Shown: positions 42,680 through 54,229, numbered from the stretch's first letter. The stretch is 64,000 nt of DNA from Cupriavidus nantongensis (GCF_001598055.1 NZ_CP014844.1:3685642-3749641), one strand, 5' to 3'. A program made the numbers and translations. Notes: generated from the sequence alone by a model not told the origin.

Positions 42680-43647
42680 GCCGCGCCACGCGTCACCGCA
42701 ACGCCGGCGGCGGCACCAATGCCGGCACGACGACGGAATCCGCCCTGGTCATCGCCGCCCATGGCCGTCACTACGTGGTCGAACTGGGCGACGGATCGCG
42801 CATGCATGCCTTCCCGCGCGGCAAGAAAAGCCACTGCGCGGTGGGCGACCACGTCAGCGTCGAGCGCGCCGCCGCCGACCAGTGCGTGATCACCGGGGTT
42901 GCGCCGCGCAAGAACCTGCTGCACCGCTCGGACCAGTTCAAGTCCAAGCTGCTGGCGGCCAATATCGACCAGGTCATCATCGTGCTGGCCACCGAGCCGG
43001 GCTTCTCCGAAGACCTGCTCGGGCGCGCGCTGGTCTCGGCCGAGGCGCTCGAAATCCGGCCGCTGGTGGTGCTCAACAAGACCGACCTGCCCGAACGGCT
43101 GGAAGAGGCGCGCGGCCGCCTGGCGCTGTACCGCGGGCTGGGCTACGACACGCTGGAGCTGTCGGTGCGCGCCGATCCGGCACAGGCCTTGGCCGCGCTG
43201 CGGCCGCGCGTGGCGGGTCTGGCCAGCATCCTGATCGGGCAATCGGGCATGGGCAAGTCGTCGCTGCTGAACCTGCTGATCCCGGGCGTCGACGCGCAGA
43301 CGCGCGAAATCTCGGCCAAGCTGGATTCGGGCAAGCACACCACCACCTTCACCCGGCTCTACCACCTGCCGCAGGACTGGGGTACGGTCGATGGCCGCCA
43401 GGGGGCGCTGATCGATTCGCCGGGCTTCCAGGAATTCGGGCTCTATCATCTCAGCGAGGGCATGCTGGAACGCGCCTTCCCCGAGTTCCGCCCGCTGCTG
43501 ACGTCGTGCCGCTTCTACAATTGCCATCACGTCAACGAGCCCGGCTGCGGCGTGCTGGCCGCGGTGGCGGCCGGCGATATCTCGGAACGCCGGCACCAGC
43601 TCTACACGCAGCTGCTGCACGAATCCAGCCAGCAGAAGCCGTGGTAA
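42676..43647 (+). CDS. rsgA: Ribosome small-subunit GTPase RsgA
   Basis: RsgA (YjeQ) is a circularly permuted GTPase that checks late 30S assembly. An OB fold (about 20-100) comes first, then G4 [10 protein letters not shown], the P-loop [13 protein letters not shown], the switch [11 protein letters not shown] and a C-terminal zinc finger ([16 protein letters not shown]). It begins in an ATGA overlap with the protease gene and precedes a DUF2007 gene by about 30 bases. Confidence 0.97.
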   Translation: MSRATRHRNAGGGTNAGTTTESALVIAAHGRHYVVELGDGSRMHAFPRGKKSHCAVGDHVSVERAAADQCVITGVAPRKNLLHRSDQFKSKLLAANIDQVIIVLATEPGFSEDLLGRALVSAEALEIRPLVVLNKTDLPERLEEARGRLALYRGLGYDTLELSVRADPAQALAALRPRVAGLASILIGQSGMGKSSLLNLLIPGVDAQTREISAKLDSGKHTTTFTRLYHLPQDWGTVDGRQGALIDSPGFQEFGLYHLSEGMLERAFPEFRPLLTSCRFYNCHHVNEPGCGVLAAVAAGDISERRHQLYTQLLHESSQQKPW

Positions 43648-43679
43648 GGTAAGCGCACCTGGGTTCACGGTGCGCTGTC

Positions 43680-43985
43680 ATGAAACTGCTGTTGTCCGCC
43701 ACGTCCCTCGTCCACGCGGCCCATTGCCAGAACGTCTTGCGCGCGGCCGGCATCCGGGCGGAGCTGCGCAATACCTGGCTGGCCGGCGCTACCGGCGAGA
43801 TTCCGTTCCGCGAGAGCGCGCCGCAGGTGTGGCTGGTCGATGACGAGATGGAGGCGCAGGCGTGGGCGGTGCTCAATGCCGCGGCCAACCCGGTGCCGGG
43901 GCCCAGCTGGCAATGCGACCGTTGCGGCGAATGGCACGAGGCGCAGTTCGGCGCATGCTGGCGCTGCGGCGCGGCGCGCGGCTAA
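43680..43985 (+). CDS. DUF2007 protein with zinc ribbon
   Basis: The first 70 residues match the DUF2007 pattern (LLLSATSLVHAAHCQNVLRA; AQVWLVDDEMEAQAW-like reading PQVWLVDDEMEAQAW), related to PII-like small domains; a C-terminal CDRC...CWRC zinc ribbon follows. Function is unknown, perhaps binding to a partner. It is downstream of rsgA and probably cotranscribed. Confidence 0.85.
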   Translation: MKLLLSATSLVHAAHCQNVLRAAGIRAELRNTWLAGATGEIPFRESAPQVWLVDDEMEAQAWAVLNAAANPVPGPSWQCDRCGEWHEAQFGACWRCGAARG

Positions 43986-44025
43986 CCTGCCTCGATCGAC
44001 CGGCTACATGCCGGCCAGGCGCTGC

Positions 44026-45030
44026 TCAACCCACCCACAGCGCCAGCGACAGCATCGCCAGCAGCAGCATCCACAACACCACCGCGCGCCATACCAGGCC
44101 CACCGCCGACTGCAGCGTGCGCACGCCCGGCTCGGTGCCGAACTCGGGCGGCGCCGGCTCCGGGCCGCCGTTGGCGCCGTCGGCGTCTTCCATGCCGGGC
44201 GCATAGTCCACCGCCGGGCCGGCCACGCTGGTGCGCAGCACCACCGTGGAATCGTCCTCTGCCAGCGGCGTGCCCAGCCGCACGCCCAGCGCGCCGCCGC
44301 CGCTCGCCAGCAGGATGCCGTTGACGGCATCGTTCCACTTGCGCGCATGGTTGCGCCAGGCGTAGACCGCGTCCTCGAAGTTGCCGACGATGGCAAAGCC
44401 GATCGAGGTCAGCCGCGACGGGATCCAGTCGAGCAGGTAGAAGGCGCGCGCGGCGAAGCGGCCCAGCGCGGGGCTGCGCTCGGTCGACGGCAGGTTCCAG
44501 TGGCGGCCCAGGTATTCGGCGGTGCGGTACAGCACCACGCCGCCGGGGCCGACCGGCACCAGGAACCAGAAAAACACGCCGAACACATGCCGGTGCACGG
44601 CGATGATCGCCGCTTCGAGCGTATGGCGCACGATTTCGGACACCGGCATCTCGACCGTGTCGAGCCCGGTCCACTCGTGCAGCAGCGTGCGCGCGGTATG
44701 GAGATCGTCGCGGTTGAGCGCTTCGTGGATATCGGTGAAATAGTGGCTGAACTGGCGGAAGCCCAGCGTCATGTACAGCACCAGCACGTTCCACGCGAGC
44801 GTCAGCGCCACGCTGATCGACGCCAGCAGGTAGTGCACCACGATCACCGCCAGCGTCAGCGGCAGCACCACGGTCAGCCAGGCCAGCGCGGCGTCGCGCG
44901 GGCGGCCGGTGTCGAAGGCGTGCTCGGCGCGGTCGCCGAGCGCGCGCACGATCTCGTAGATCGGGTTGTTGCGGCCCAGGGCGCGGAACTGCTCGGCAAT
45001 CAGCGCCAGGAGAATGGAAACAAAGGTCAT
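44026..45030 (-). CDS. CobD/CbiB-family membrane protein
   Basis: The 334-residue protein has five or so spans and resembles CbiB/CobD (LLALIAEQFRALGRNNPIYE; AFYLLDWIPSRLTSIGFAI), the cobinamide-phosphate synthase family. The WIPSRLTS motif is characteristic. No other cobalamin gene is nearby and many Burkholderiaceae have this type as a lone paralog, so its role may not be cobalamin synthesis. Start is ATG 45030; the frame continues upstream into the pirin gene region without protein-like composition. Confidence 0.85.
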   Translation of the reverse strand: MTFVSILLALIAEQFRALGRNNPIYEIVRALGDRAEHAFDTGRPRDAALAWLTVVLPLTLAVIVVHYLLASISVALTLAWNVLVLYMTLGFRQFSHYFTDIHEALNRDDLHTARTLLHEWTGLDTVEMPVSEIVRHTLEAAIIAVHRHVFGVFFWFLVPVGPGGVVLYRTAEYLGRHWNLPSTERSPALGRFAARAFYLLDWIPSRLTSIGFAIVGNFEDAVYAWRNHARKWNDAVNGILLASGGGALGVRLGTPLAEDDSTVVLRTSVAGPAVDYAPGMEDADGANGGPEPAPPEFGTEPGVRTLQSAVGLVWRAVVLWMLLLAMLSLALWVG

Positions 45031-45220
45031 CTTGGTACGGGGTGCTCCAAGGGCACGCCGGCCCGTTCGGGCCGGCCGGCGCGACTGGCCAGCGATGTGC
45101 CGGCGCAGGCGCAATGCATAGCGAGAAGATAGCACAGCGCTACGCGCGGGCACCCCGGCGCGCCGCGCAAAAGCAAAAGCCCGCCATGGGGCGGGCTCTC
45201 GCGTCGGGTTGCGAACGGTG

Positions 45221-45919
45221 TCAGGGCAGGTCGAACACCAGCACCTCGGCGCCATCGCCGGCGGACAGCGCGACCTCGGCCACGTCTTCCAGCCTGGCCG
45301 CGTCGCCGGCCTCGAGCGCCTTGCCGTTGACCGTGACCCGGCCGCGCGCCACATGCACATAGGCGCGGCGGCCCGGCGCCAGCGCCAGCGTGGCGGCCTC
45401 GTCGCCGTCGAACAGGCCGGCGTAGAGCCGGATGTCCTGGTGCACCAGCACCGAGCCGTCGGTGCCGTCGGCACTCGCCACCAGGCGCAGCTTGCCGCGC
45501 TTGTCGGCCGCGTCGAAGTGCTTTTCCTCGTAGCCCGGGTCGATGCCATTCTCGGCCGGCACGATCCAGATCTGCAGGAAGTGGGTGGTGTCGTGCGCGG
45601 CGTGGTTGTATTCCGAATGGCGCACGCCGGTGCCGGCGCTCATGCGCTGCACGTCGCCCGGGCGGATCACGCTGCCGTTGCCCATGCTGTCCTTGTGCGC
45701 CAGCTCGCCTTCCAGCACGTAGCTGATGATTTCCATGTCGCGGTGGCCATGGGTGCCAAAGCCCATGCCCGGCGCGACGCGGTCTTCATTGATCACGCGC
45801 AGCGGCCCGAACTGCACATGCTGCGGGTCGTAGTAGTCGGCGAACGAGAACGAATGATAGGACTTCAGCCAGCCGTGATCGGCGTACCCACGCTCTGCGG
45901 ACTTTCTGATTTCAATCAT
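45221..45919 (-). CDS. Pirin family protein
   Basis: The 232-residue bicupin of the YhhW/pirin family has the metal ligands in GFGTHGHRDMEIISYVLEGE and VRHSEYNH. Pirins have quercetinase or redox-sensor roles. It is divergently transcribed from a LysR-type regulator 150 bases away, which probably controls it. Confidence 0.93.
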   Translation of the reverse strand: MIEIRKSAERGYADHGWLKSYHSFSFADYYDPQHVQFGPLRVINEDRVAPGMGFGTHGHRDMEIISYVLEGELAHKDSMGNGSVIRPGDVQRMSAGTGVRHSEYNHAAHDTTHFLQIWIVPAENGIDPGYEEKHFDAADKRGKLRLVASADGTDGSVLVHQDIRLYAGLFDGDEAATLALAPGRRAYVHVARGRVTVNGKALEAGDAARLEDVAEVALSAGDGAEVLVFDLP

Positions 45920-46071
45920 TTTGATGGCCCTCCTTGAGCCTTTTCGCCGACAGCACCGTCTGGAGAACCGTGTTGCGGCATGTGTTTTCGCTTTGGATGC
46001 TAGGCAGTTTAGGCCTTCAGGCGTATATTGACGGGGATCGACTTAGAAGCAGTCATTCAGAATTTCTGAAC

Positions 46072-46992
46072 ATGGCACTCTCGCTAGAATCCCTAGAAGT
46101 CCTCGACGCCATCGAACGCAAGGGCAGCTTTGCCGCCGCCGCCCACGAGATGGGCAAGGTCCCCTCCGCGCTGACCTACGTGGTGCGCAAGCTGGAAGAA
46201 GACCTCGACGTGTTGCTGTTCGACCGGCGCCGCCATCGCGCCGAGCTCACGCCCGCCGGCCGTGCCCTGCTCGACGAAGGCCGCCACCTGCTGCACGCCG
46301 CCGACGACCTGGCGCGGCGCGTCAAGCGCCTGGCCACCGGCTGGGAGGCGACCCTCACCATCGTGGTCGACGACCTGATCAACTTCCGCGCGCTGCTGCC
46401 GGTGATCCACGATTTCTATGCCGAGAACACCGCGACCCGGCTGCGCTTTTCCAAGGAAGTGCTCGGCGGCGCGTGGGACGCGCTGGTCAGCAACCGCGCC
46501 GACCTGGTGATCGGCGGCGCCTACGACGCGCCCAGCACGCAGGGCTTTCAGATCCGGCCGCTGGGGTCGATGCCGTTCGTGTTCGCGGTCGCCGCGCATC
46601 ATCCGCTCGCGACCGAGGCCGGCCCGCTCACCACCATCCAGATCGCCAAGCACCGCATCGTCGCGGTGGGCGATACCTCGCGCAACCTGCCGGCCCGCAC
46701 CCATGGCGTGCTGGCCGGCCAGGACGTGCTGGTGGTGCCGACCATGCGCGACAAGCTCGAAGCGCAGATCCGCGGCCTCGGCTGCGGCTGGCTGCCGGCG
46801 CCGATGGCGCAGCCGCATATCGAAAGCGGCGTGCTGCAGGCGCGCGAGACCGTCGAAGTGCGCGCGCCGGGCAACTTCAAGGTGGCCTGGCGCACCAGCA
46901 ACCGCGGCAAGGCGCTGCAGTGGTGGGCCGGCAAGCTGGAAGACCCGCGCCTGGCGCAGGCGCTGCTGCAGCAACCGGACTTCGCCGGCTGA
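46072..46992 (+). CDS. LysR-family transcriptional regulator (pirin-linked)
   Basis: The 306-residue protein has an N-terminal winged HTH ([20 protein letters not shown]) and a periplasmic-binding-like effector domain. The divergent partner encodes pirin, so it is probably its activator. ATG 46072 follows a short leader; the longer frame upstream lacks a ribosome binding site and runs into the promoter region. Confidence 0.92.
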   Translation: MALSLESLEVLDAIERKGSFAAAAHEMGKVPSALTYVVRKLEEDLDVLLFDRRRHRAELTPAGRALLDEGRHLLHAADDLARRVKRLATGWEATLTIVVDDLINFRALLPVIHDFYAENTATRLRFSKEVLGGAWDALVSNRADLVIGGAYDAPSTQGFQIRPLGSMPFVFAVAAHHPLATEAGPLTTIQIAKHRIVAVGDTSRNLPARTHGVLAGQDVLVVPTMRDKLEAQIRGLGCGWLPAPMAQPHIESGVLQARETVEVRAPGNFKVAWRTSNRGKALQWWAGKLEDPRLAQALLQQPDFAG

Positions 46993-47002
46993 GGGTGGGC
47001 TG

Positions 47003-47923
47003 ATGGCAGGGACCGAGCCAACGCTTGCCGCGGGCGGCTATCGCGGCCGCTTCGCGCCCTCGCCCACCGGGCCGCTGCATATGGGCTCGCTGGTCACCGC
47101 GCTGGCCAGCTGGCTCGACGCGCGCGCGCATGGCGGGCAATGGCTGGTGCGCATCGAGGACATCGACACGCCGCGCTGCGTGCGCGACGCGGACCACGAC
47201 ATCCTGCACACGCTGGAGCGCGTCGGCATGACGCCCGACGAGCCGCCGGTGTGGCAGAGCCGGCGCGAACCGCACTACGCCGACGCGCTGCGCCGGCTCG
47301 ATGCCGCGGGGCAGCTCTACCCGTGCGGCTGCTCGCGCAAGGAGATCGCCGATTCGCTCGTGCACGTGCGCGAGCGCCACCAGACCCTGGGCTATCCCGG
47401 CACCTGCCGCCACGGGCTGAACGGCAAGCTGCCGCGCGCGTGGCGCGTGCGCGTGCCGGACGGGCCGGCCGCCATCGTGTGCTTCGACGACCGCTGGCAA
47501 GGGCGCCAGTGCCAGAACCTCGAAACCGAACTGGGCGACTTCGTGCTGCGCCGCGCCGACGGGCTGTGGGCCTACCAGCTTGCGGTGGTGGTCGACGACG
47601 GCCTGCAGGGCATCACGCATATCGTGCGCGGCGCCGACCTGCTCGACTCCACGCCGCGGCAGATCCACCTGCGGCACCTGCTGGGGCTGCCCACGCCGGC
47701 CTACCTGCACGTGCCGGTGGTGGTGAACCAGCTTGGCGAGAAGCTCAGCAAGCAGAGCGGCGCGCAGCCGATCGACACCAGCGCCCCGCTGGACGCGCTG
47801 CGCGCGGCCGGCGCGCACCTGGGCCTGTCGAATCCTGCCGGCACGGTGCAGGACTGGCTGGCGCGGGCAACCGACGGCTGGCGTGAGCGGCTGGCCACGC
47901 TGCCGCTGCCGGCATCGGTCTAG
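47003..47923 (+). CDS. gluQ: Glutamyl-Q tRNA(Asp) synthetase
   Basis: GluQRS attaches glutamate to queuosine of tRNA(Asp). The protein is 306 residues and is a GluRS catalytic core without the anticodon-binding domain: the HIGH-like [12 protein letters not shown], the zinc ligands in [10 protein letters not shown] and CRHG and the KMSKS-like EKLSKQSGA. The gene starts 10 bases after the LysR stop; a terminator follows. Confidence 0.95.
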   Translation: MAGTEPTLAAGGYRGRFAPSPTGPLHMGSLVTALASWLDARAHGGQWLVRIEDIDTPRCVRDADHDILHTLERVGMTPDEPPVWQSRREPHYADALRRLDAAGQLYPCGCSRKEIADSLVHVRERHQTLGYPGTCRHGLNGKLPRAWRVRVPDGPAAIVCFDDRWQGRQCQNLETELGDFVLRRADGLWAYQLAVVVDDGLQGITHIVRGADLLDSTPRQIHLRHLLGLPTPAYLHVPVVVNQLGEKLSKQSGAQPIDTSAPLDALRAAGAHLGLSNPAGTVQDWLARATDGWRERLATLPLPASV

Positions 47924-47939
47924 CCGCCGCAAAAACAAA

Positions 47940-47965
47940 TGGCCCGCACAAGCGGGCCATTCTCT
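47940..47965. terminator. Terminator between convergent gluQ and helicase genes
   Basis: ATGGCCCGC and GCGGGCCAT pair around ACAA. It lies between the two stops and may act on both strands. Confidence 0.7.
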
Positions 47966-47982
47966 GCCAAACGTCGATCCGT

Positions 47983-49485
<1,503 letters not shown>

Positions 49486-49808
49486 GGGTATCGGTATTGG
49501 CGGGAGGCGAACCCGGCACAAACGGATACGCGTCTGGAACTCATCTCGCCCTGAATCTCGTGCGGCGCCGGCGAGCTTCCGGCGCGGCCCTGCTGGCTGC
49601 AGCAATTGGCCAAGAGAATCAAAGACTTAGATTTTAGCATCTCTGCCCGCGCAGTGGGCGCTCAGGCACCGCCGTGCGGCGGGCGCGACAGGCCGGCGCC
49701 GGCAGCCAACGCCCGCGCGCATTGTCAAGACATTGTCATATCGGCCAAGCAAGATGCCGGCGGCGCGGCGCCCCCCCCACCGCGCGGCTTCTTCACATCG
49801 AGACCGAC
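49486..49808. other. Intergenic region upstream of the helicase and a small gene
   Basis: No convincing gene. It holds the leader and probable promoter of the minus-strand helicase (AT-rich around 49620-49650) and the upstream region of the small plus-strand gene. Confidence 0.5.
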
Positions 49809-49964
49809 ATGGACTTCGAGCTGTTTCGCCAGACCTGCCAGCAGTTCCTGCGCACCTCCAGCCAGTTCCTGGGACTGGCCACGGCCGGCCGCCAGGCCGC
49901 GCTGCCGATGCCGACACTGCCGGCCCTGCCCCACAGCCAGCCCCAGGGCCGGCAGCCCGCCTGA
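49809..49964 (+). CDS. Small hypothetical protein, 51 aa
   Basis: The product starts MDFELFRQTCQQFLRTSSQF and ends Pro/Gln-rich. The N-terminal half is amphipathic and helical. No family is recognised; only its protein-like start and position support it. It is convergent with the Bug receptor gene. Confidence 0.4.
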   Translation: MDFELFRQTCQQFLRTSSQFLGLATAGRQAALPMPTLPALPHSQPQGRQPA

Positions 49965-49999
49965 ACCGCGGCGCGACCGCCGGCTCGTCATCCGCACGC

Positions 50000-50998
50000 T
50001 CAGTCGCCGCGGATGCCGTTGTCCTGGATCACCTTGCCCCACTTGCTGTAGTCGGCCTTCATGCGCGCGGCCAGCTGCTCCGGCGGCATATAGGCGGCCA
50101 CGGTGCCGGCACCCAGCATCTTCTGCTGCACGGTCGGATCGGCCAGCGCCTTCTTCAGCTCCGCCGACAACGTCGCCACCACTTCCTTCGGCGTGCCGGC
50201 CGGCGCCAGCAGCCCGCCCCATGCGGTGGCATCGAAGCCCGGGAACCCCTGTTCGGCCACCGTTTTCACGTCCGGCGTAAAGCTGACGCGCTTGTTCGAG
50301 CCCACCGCGATCGGGCGCAGCTTGCCCGCCTTGATATGCGGCAGCGCCGCGATCATGTCCGAGAACATCATCGGCACCTGGCCGGCCAGCAGGTCGGAGA
50401 TCGCCGGTGCGCTGCCCTTGTAGGGCACGTGCTGCACGTCGAAGTTGCCCAGGTTCTTCAGCAGCTCGGTCGACAGGTGGCCGAAGCTGCCGTTGCCGGC
50501 GCTGGTGTAGTTGAGCGCGCCCGGCTTGGCCTTGGCCTTGGCGATGTACTGCTGCAGGCTGGTCACGTCCGGCATCGCCTGGGGATTGACCACCATCACG
50601 ATCGGCAGGTCATAGGCCGCGCCGATCGGCGTGAAGTCCTTGAAGATGTCGTAGCCCTTGCGGTTGATCAGGTGCGGCGCCAGCAGCGTGGGCGTGGCCA
50701 GCACCAGCAGCGTGTAGCCGTCGGCGGGGCTCTTGGCGACGTTTTCGGCGCCGATGGTGCCGGAGGCGCCGGGGCGGTTGTCCACCACCACCGGCTGCTT
50801 CAGCGTTTCGCTCATCTTCTGGCCGATGATGCGCGCGGCGGTATCGGTCGGGCCGCCCGGCGGGAACGGCACCACCAGCCGGATCGGCTTGCTCGGGTAG
50901 GTCTCGGCCAAAGCCGGTGCGGCGGCGAGCGGCAGCGTGGCGCTCAGGAGCACGGCGCCCAGGCGGCGCTGGAAGGTACGGCGGCTGGTGTTCTGCAT
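50000..50998 (-). CDS. Tripartite tricarboxylate transporter receptor (Bug/TctC)
   Basis: The 332-residue protein has a signal peptide (RRTFQRRLGAVLLSATLPLA) and Bug-family blocks (YPSKPIRLVVPFPPGGPTDT, NYTSAGNGSFGHLSTELL, GGLLAPAGTP). Bug proteins bind carboxylates in the periplasm. The gene is downstream of the CoA-transferase, same strand, 60 bases apart, so it may supply that enzyme's substrate; no TctAB membrane genes are near. Confidence 0.93.
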   Translation of the reverse strand: MQNTSRRTFQRRLGAVLLSATLPLAAAPALAETYPSKPIRLVVPFPPGGPTDTAARIIGQKMSETLKQPVVVDNRPGASGTIGAENVAKSPADGYTLLVLATPTLLAPHLINRKGYDIFKDFTPIGAAYDLPIVMVVNPQAMPDVTSLQQYIAKAKAKPGALNYTSAGNGSFGHLSTELLKNLGNFDVQHVPYKGSAPAISDLLAGQVPMMFSDMIAALPHIKAGKLRPIAVGSNKRVSFTPDVKTVAEQGFPGFDATAWGGLLAPAGTPKEVVATLSAELKKALADPTVQQKMLGAGTVAAYMPPEQLAARMKADYSKWGKVIQDNGIRGD

Positions 50999-51060
50999 GG
51001 TGTGACTTTGTCCTCGGATGAATCGCGGTGAATCAGAATCGGTTTCTGGTGCGGCGGCCG

Positions 51061-52707
51061 TTACAGCCGCATGGTGCCGGCCTGGAACAGCCGGGCATCC
51101 ATCTGGCGCAGGTCGGGCGCTACCGCCACCGGCGTGGCGCACTGGTCGAGCACATCCCGCTGCAGGTCGACCCCGGGAGCGATCTCGACCAGCGTGAGGC
51201 GCGCTTCGCCGCCCTCCTCGCCCTTGCTGTCCTCACTGGGGCGCATCTCGAACACCGCGCGTTCGGTGATGTACACCACCGGGATGCCCAGCGATGCCAC
51301 GTAGGGGCCGTTGAAGCTCAGGTGCGACACCTCCGGCACGATCTTCTTCACGCGGCCCTCGCGCACGATCTGCAGGCTGCCGTCGCCGGCGCTTACTTCC
51401 AGCCCGCCCGCCGTCAGCGTGCCCATGAACACCACCGCGCGCGCGCTCTGGGTGATGTTGATAAAGCCGCCGACGCCGGCAATCAGCGCGCCCTCGCCTT
51501 CGCCGAACTTGCTGACGTTGACGTTGCCCTGGCCATCGAGTTCGGCCAGTCCGAGGATCGCCAGGTCGATGCCGCCGCCTTCGTAGAAATCGAACTGCGC
51601 GGGCTGGTCCACCACCGCTTCCGGGTAGGCCGAGGCACCGAAGCTGAGGCCATCCGCGGGCGTGCCGCCGATGGGGCCGGCTTCGACGGTCAGCGTGAAG
51701 CCGCCCAGCCCGGCCTGGTGCGCGAGCATGCCCACCGCAGCCGGCATGCCGACCCCGAGGTTGACCACGCGCGGCGCGCGCCGCGCCAGTTCCATCACCG
51801 CGCGGCGCTGCACGATGGTGCGCGCGTCGAGCGGCCCGGCCTCGGGCGACGCAGCGGCGGCATCGTCGGTAGCACCCTCGCCCTGCCACGGCGTGACGTA
51901 GGCCGGGTTGAAGGCCTCCGCGAACGTCATCTGGTGGTTGGCGGGGTTGTCGCAGACCACCACGTAGTCGACCAGGATGCCGGGCACGTGGATGGCCTGC
52001 AGGATCTCGTGGTGATCGACCAGGCTTTCGACCTGTGCGATCACGATGCCGCCCGAGTTGTGCGCGGCCTGCGCCAACGCGAGCAGTTCGTGGTGGAAGG
52101 CTTCGCGATGGGTGCTGAGGTTGCCGCGCGCGTCGGCGGCGGTGCAGCGGATCAGCGCGCAGTCGATCGGAAAGCTGGGGTAGAACAGGTATTCGTCGCC
52201 GCGGAACTCGACCGCATCGACCCAGCACGCCTTGCCTTCGGCGATGGCGCGGCGCGCGCGCTGGTTGACCGCGCCGCCGTGGTAGCGCGCATCCTGCGCG
52301 GTGCGCGGGTCGACAAAGGTGTGCAGGCCGATTTTCGTCATCACGCCGGGCTTGCCGCCGGCAATGGCGCGGTACAGGTGGGTCAGCACGCCCTGCGGCA
52401 GGTTGTAGCCCTCGCACTGCTCGGCCATCGCCAGCGTGGCCAGCCGCGTGGCCGAGCGCCAGTGGCCGCCAACCACGGTGGCAGTCATGCCGGCATTGCC
52501 GAAATGATTGACGCCGCGCGCGCCGCGGTCGCCCTGCCCGGCCGAATACACCAGCGTCAGGTCGCGCGGCAGGCCGTGCTGCAGGAAGCGCTGCTCCAGC
52601 GCCTCGGTCACGGCCTCGGCATGGCCGGCGCCGACAAAGCCCGCGCTGGCCACGGTCCAGCCATCATGCACGAGCGCCGCCGCTTCACGCGCGGTGATTA
52701 CCTTCAT
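51061..52707 (-). CDS. Acyl-CoA:acetate/propionate CoA-transferase
   Basis: The 548-residue protein fuses alpha and beta halves of a family I CoA-transferase, like propionate CoA-transferase (YdiF/Pct). GFVGAGHAEAVTEALEQRF is the N-terminal glycine loop, and TVEAGPIGG contains the probable catalytic Glu. Substrate is unclear. It is divergent from an IclR regulator with a clear dyad between them, so it is probably induced by its substrate. Confidence 0.92.
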   Translation of the reverse strand: MKVITAREAAALVHDGWTVASAGFVGAGHAEAVTEALEQRFLQHGLPRDLTLVYSAGQGDRGARGVNHFGNAGMTATVVGGHWRSATRLATLAMAEQCEGYNLPQGVLTHLYRAIAGGKPGVMTKIGLHTFVDPRTAQDARYHGGAVNQRARRAIAEGKACWVDAVEFRGDEYLFYPSFPIDCALIRCTAADARGNLSTHREAFHHELLALAQAAHNSGGIVIAQVESLVDHHEILQAIHVPGILVDYVVVCDNPANHQMTFAEAFNPAYVTPWQGEGATDDAAAASPEAGPLDARTIVQRRAVMELARRAPRVVNLGVGMPAAVGMLAHQAGLGGFTLTVEAGPIGGTPADGLSFGASAYPEAVVDQPAQFDFYEGGGIDLAILGLAELDGQGNVNVSKFGEGEGALIAGVGGFINITQSARAVVFMGTLTAGGLEVSAGDGSLQIVREGRVKKIVPEVSHLSFNGPYVASLGIPVVYITERAVFEMRPSEDSKGEEGGEARLTLVEIAPGVDLQRDVLDQCATPVAVAPDLRQMDARLFQAGTMRL

Positions 52708-52770
52708 TGCTGTCTCCGGTTTTCGTCGCGCCGTCCCGCATCGCTGGCGGCACGCTTTCCGTGAATTCGT

Positions 52771-52803
52771 TTTTGCGAACTTCGTTTTGCGAACATTTGT
52801 TCG
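52771..52803. promoter_or_regulatory. Operator between CoA-transferase and IclR genes
   Basis: CGAACATTTGTTCG (52790-52803) is an inverted repeat with six-base arms, and TTTTGCGAAC occurs twice (52771-52780 and 52785-52794), 14 bases apart. IclR-family proteins bind dyads of this GAAC/GTTC kind. A -10 like TATCAT at 52812-52817 follows for iclR. Confidence 0.7.
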
Positions 52804-52912
52804 GAAAACGCTATCATACGGAGATGCTGCCGGTCGGCGCAAGCCCTCCGCGACGGCACCGACCCGCACGTGCCTGATCGTTCATCTCACGACCGCTCCC
52901 TGCCAGACGCCT

Positions 52913-53692
52913 ATGCCGCAAGCCGAAACCGCCAAGAAAGACGAACTGCTGGAATCGCTGAGCAAGGGCCTGGCGCTGCTGCGCCTGCTGGGTGCGGGCG
53001 CGGAGCGGCTGACCATGCAGGAGGTAGCCGACCAGCTCGACGTGACCCGCGCCGCCGCGCGCCGGCTGCTGCTGACGCTGGAGCACAACGGCTACGTGGC
53101 GCAGGACGGCCGCCACTTTGCGCTGACGCCGCGGGTGATGGAGCTGGGCTACGCCTACTTCGCCTCGATGAGCCTGCCGCAGATGGCGCGGCCCTATCTG
53201 CAGCAGCTGTGCGAGACGCTGGGCGAAAGCTGCTCGCTGGGCGTGCTCGACGCCGAGTCGGTGGTGCTGGTGGCGCGCGAGGAGCCGCGCCAGCTGCTGC
53301 GCGTCGACATGGCGCTGGGACGGCGGATGCCGGCCTATGCGCATTCGCTCGGGCGCGTACTGCTGGCCGGCCTGGACGACAGCGCGCTGGAGGCCTACCT
53401 GGCGGGCGCGACGCTGCGCAAGCTGACGCCGTTCACGGTCAGCTCGCGCGCCACGCTGGCGCGCACGCTGCGCCAGGTGCGCGCCGACGGCTACTGCGTG
53501 CTGGTCAGCGAACTGGTCGACGGCTACGCCGGGATCTCGGTGCCGCTGCGCGACCAGGCCGGCAAGGTGGTGGCCGGGCTGGGCTTCAGCATGGTGCTGG
53601 GCAGCCGCGACCGGGCCCACCTGGAAGCGCGCTTCCTGGCGCCGCTGCGCGAGGCCGCCGCGCGCATCGAGGCCATTCTGCAGGCGCGCTGA
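52913..53692 (+). CDS. IclR-family transcriptional regulator
   Basis: The 259-residue protein has an N-terminal winged HTH (LTMQEVADQLDVTRAAARRL) and the IclR effector domain (MALGRRMPAYAHSLGRVLLA; ELVDGYAGISVPLRDQAGKV), close to PcaR/PobR. It should control the divergent CoA-transferase operon. ATG 52913 is used; the longer open frame upstream lies in the intergenic operator region. Confidence 0.93.
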   Translation: MPQAETAKKDELLESLSKGLALLRLLGAGAERLTMQEVADQLDVTRAAARRLLLTLEHNGYVAQDGRHFALTPRVMELGYAYFASMSLPQMARPYLQQLCETLGESCSLGVLDAESVVLVAREEPRQLLRVDMALGRRMPAYAHSLGRVLLAGLDDSALEAYLAGATLRKLTPFTVSSRATLARTLRQVRADGYCVLVSELVDGYAGISVPLRDQAGKVVAGLGFSMVLGSRDRAHLEARFLAPLREAAARIEAILQAR

Positions 53693-53713
53693 GCCGCGCC
53701 CGGCCCATGTAGA

Positions 53714-53745
53714 AAAGCCCCGCGTGCCGGGGAGGCAGCGGGGCT
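53714..53745 (+). terminator. Stem-loop after the IclR gene
   Basis: AGCCCCGC pairs with GCGGGGCT around a GC-rich loop, 22 bases after the stop and preceded by an A-tract. It probably ends the regulator transcript. Confidence 0.6.
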
Positions 53746-54065
53746 CAAGCGGTAGCGGGGCAATCGGTTCGACCACCCACGCCGTCGATCTTGGCGCATC
53801 GCGCCGACTCGGGCATCCCCCAAATGCGGGCCATTGCATGCGCCGTGGCGGGTGGGCCGCGGGCGCGCCCTGCAAAGCCAGTCAATCATGGCCCTGTCAC
53901 ACGCCTGTAGGAATCCGGGTTTTCGCCGAGCGGGTTTTCGCCAGCTTCCGGCCGGCGGCCGGATGCGGTCTACTGGTCTCACATCGACGCCCCTGGCACC
54001 GCCCCACGCCGGATTGCCACCGCCGATGGTGCTGTAAAACTAGTCCAATGACCGGGAGACAGACC
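53746..54065. other. Intergenic stretch without evident gene
   Basis: No frame here has good composition. AGTCCAATGACCGGGAGAC just before 54066 is the leader of the small gene that follows. Confidence 0.5.
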
Positions 54066-54176
54066 ATGGTGACGAAGAAAGAAGAGGCTTTCGTACTGAA
54101 GAACCTTCTCGCGCTTGCCGCAGTGGAAACCCTGGGCGGCGCGATCGCCTTGGGCATGGTCTTCCACCTGATCTGA
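54066..54176 (+). CDS. 36-residue single-span membrane peptide
   Basis: The product begins MVTKKEEAFVLKNLLALAAV and continues hydrophobic to its end, with a GG at residues 24-25 (TLGGA). GGGAGAC precedes the ATG, a sequence like that of the secreted peptide genes, but there is no matching leader. It may be a small membrane protein. Its reality rests on the ribosome binding site and composition. Confidence 0.45.
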   Translation: MVTKKEEAFVLKNLLALAAVETLGGAIALGMVFHLI

Positions 54177-54229
54177 TCATCCCCACCCGGTCGCCGGCGC
54201 TGCCACGCCGGCGACCGCCTTGCGGCCCT

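Noticed and set aside
53897..54157. Minus-strand 86-residue frame opposite the 36-residue peptide
   Set aside because: Basic shadow-like composition, no ribosome binding site.
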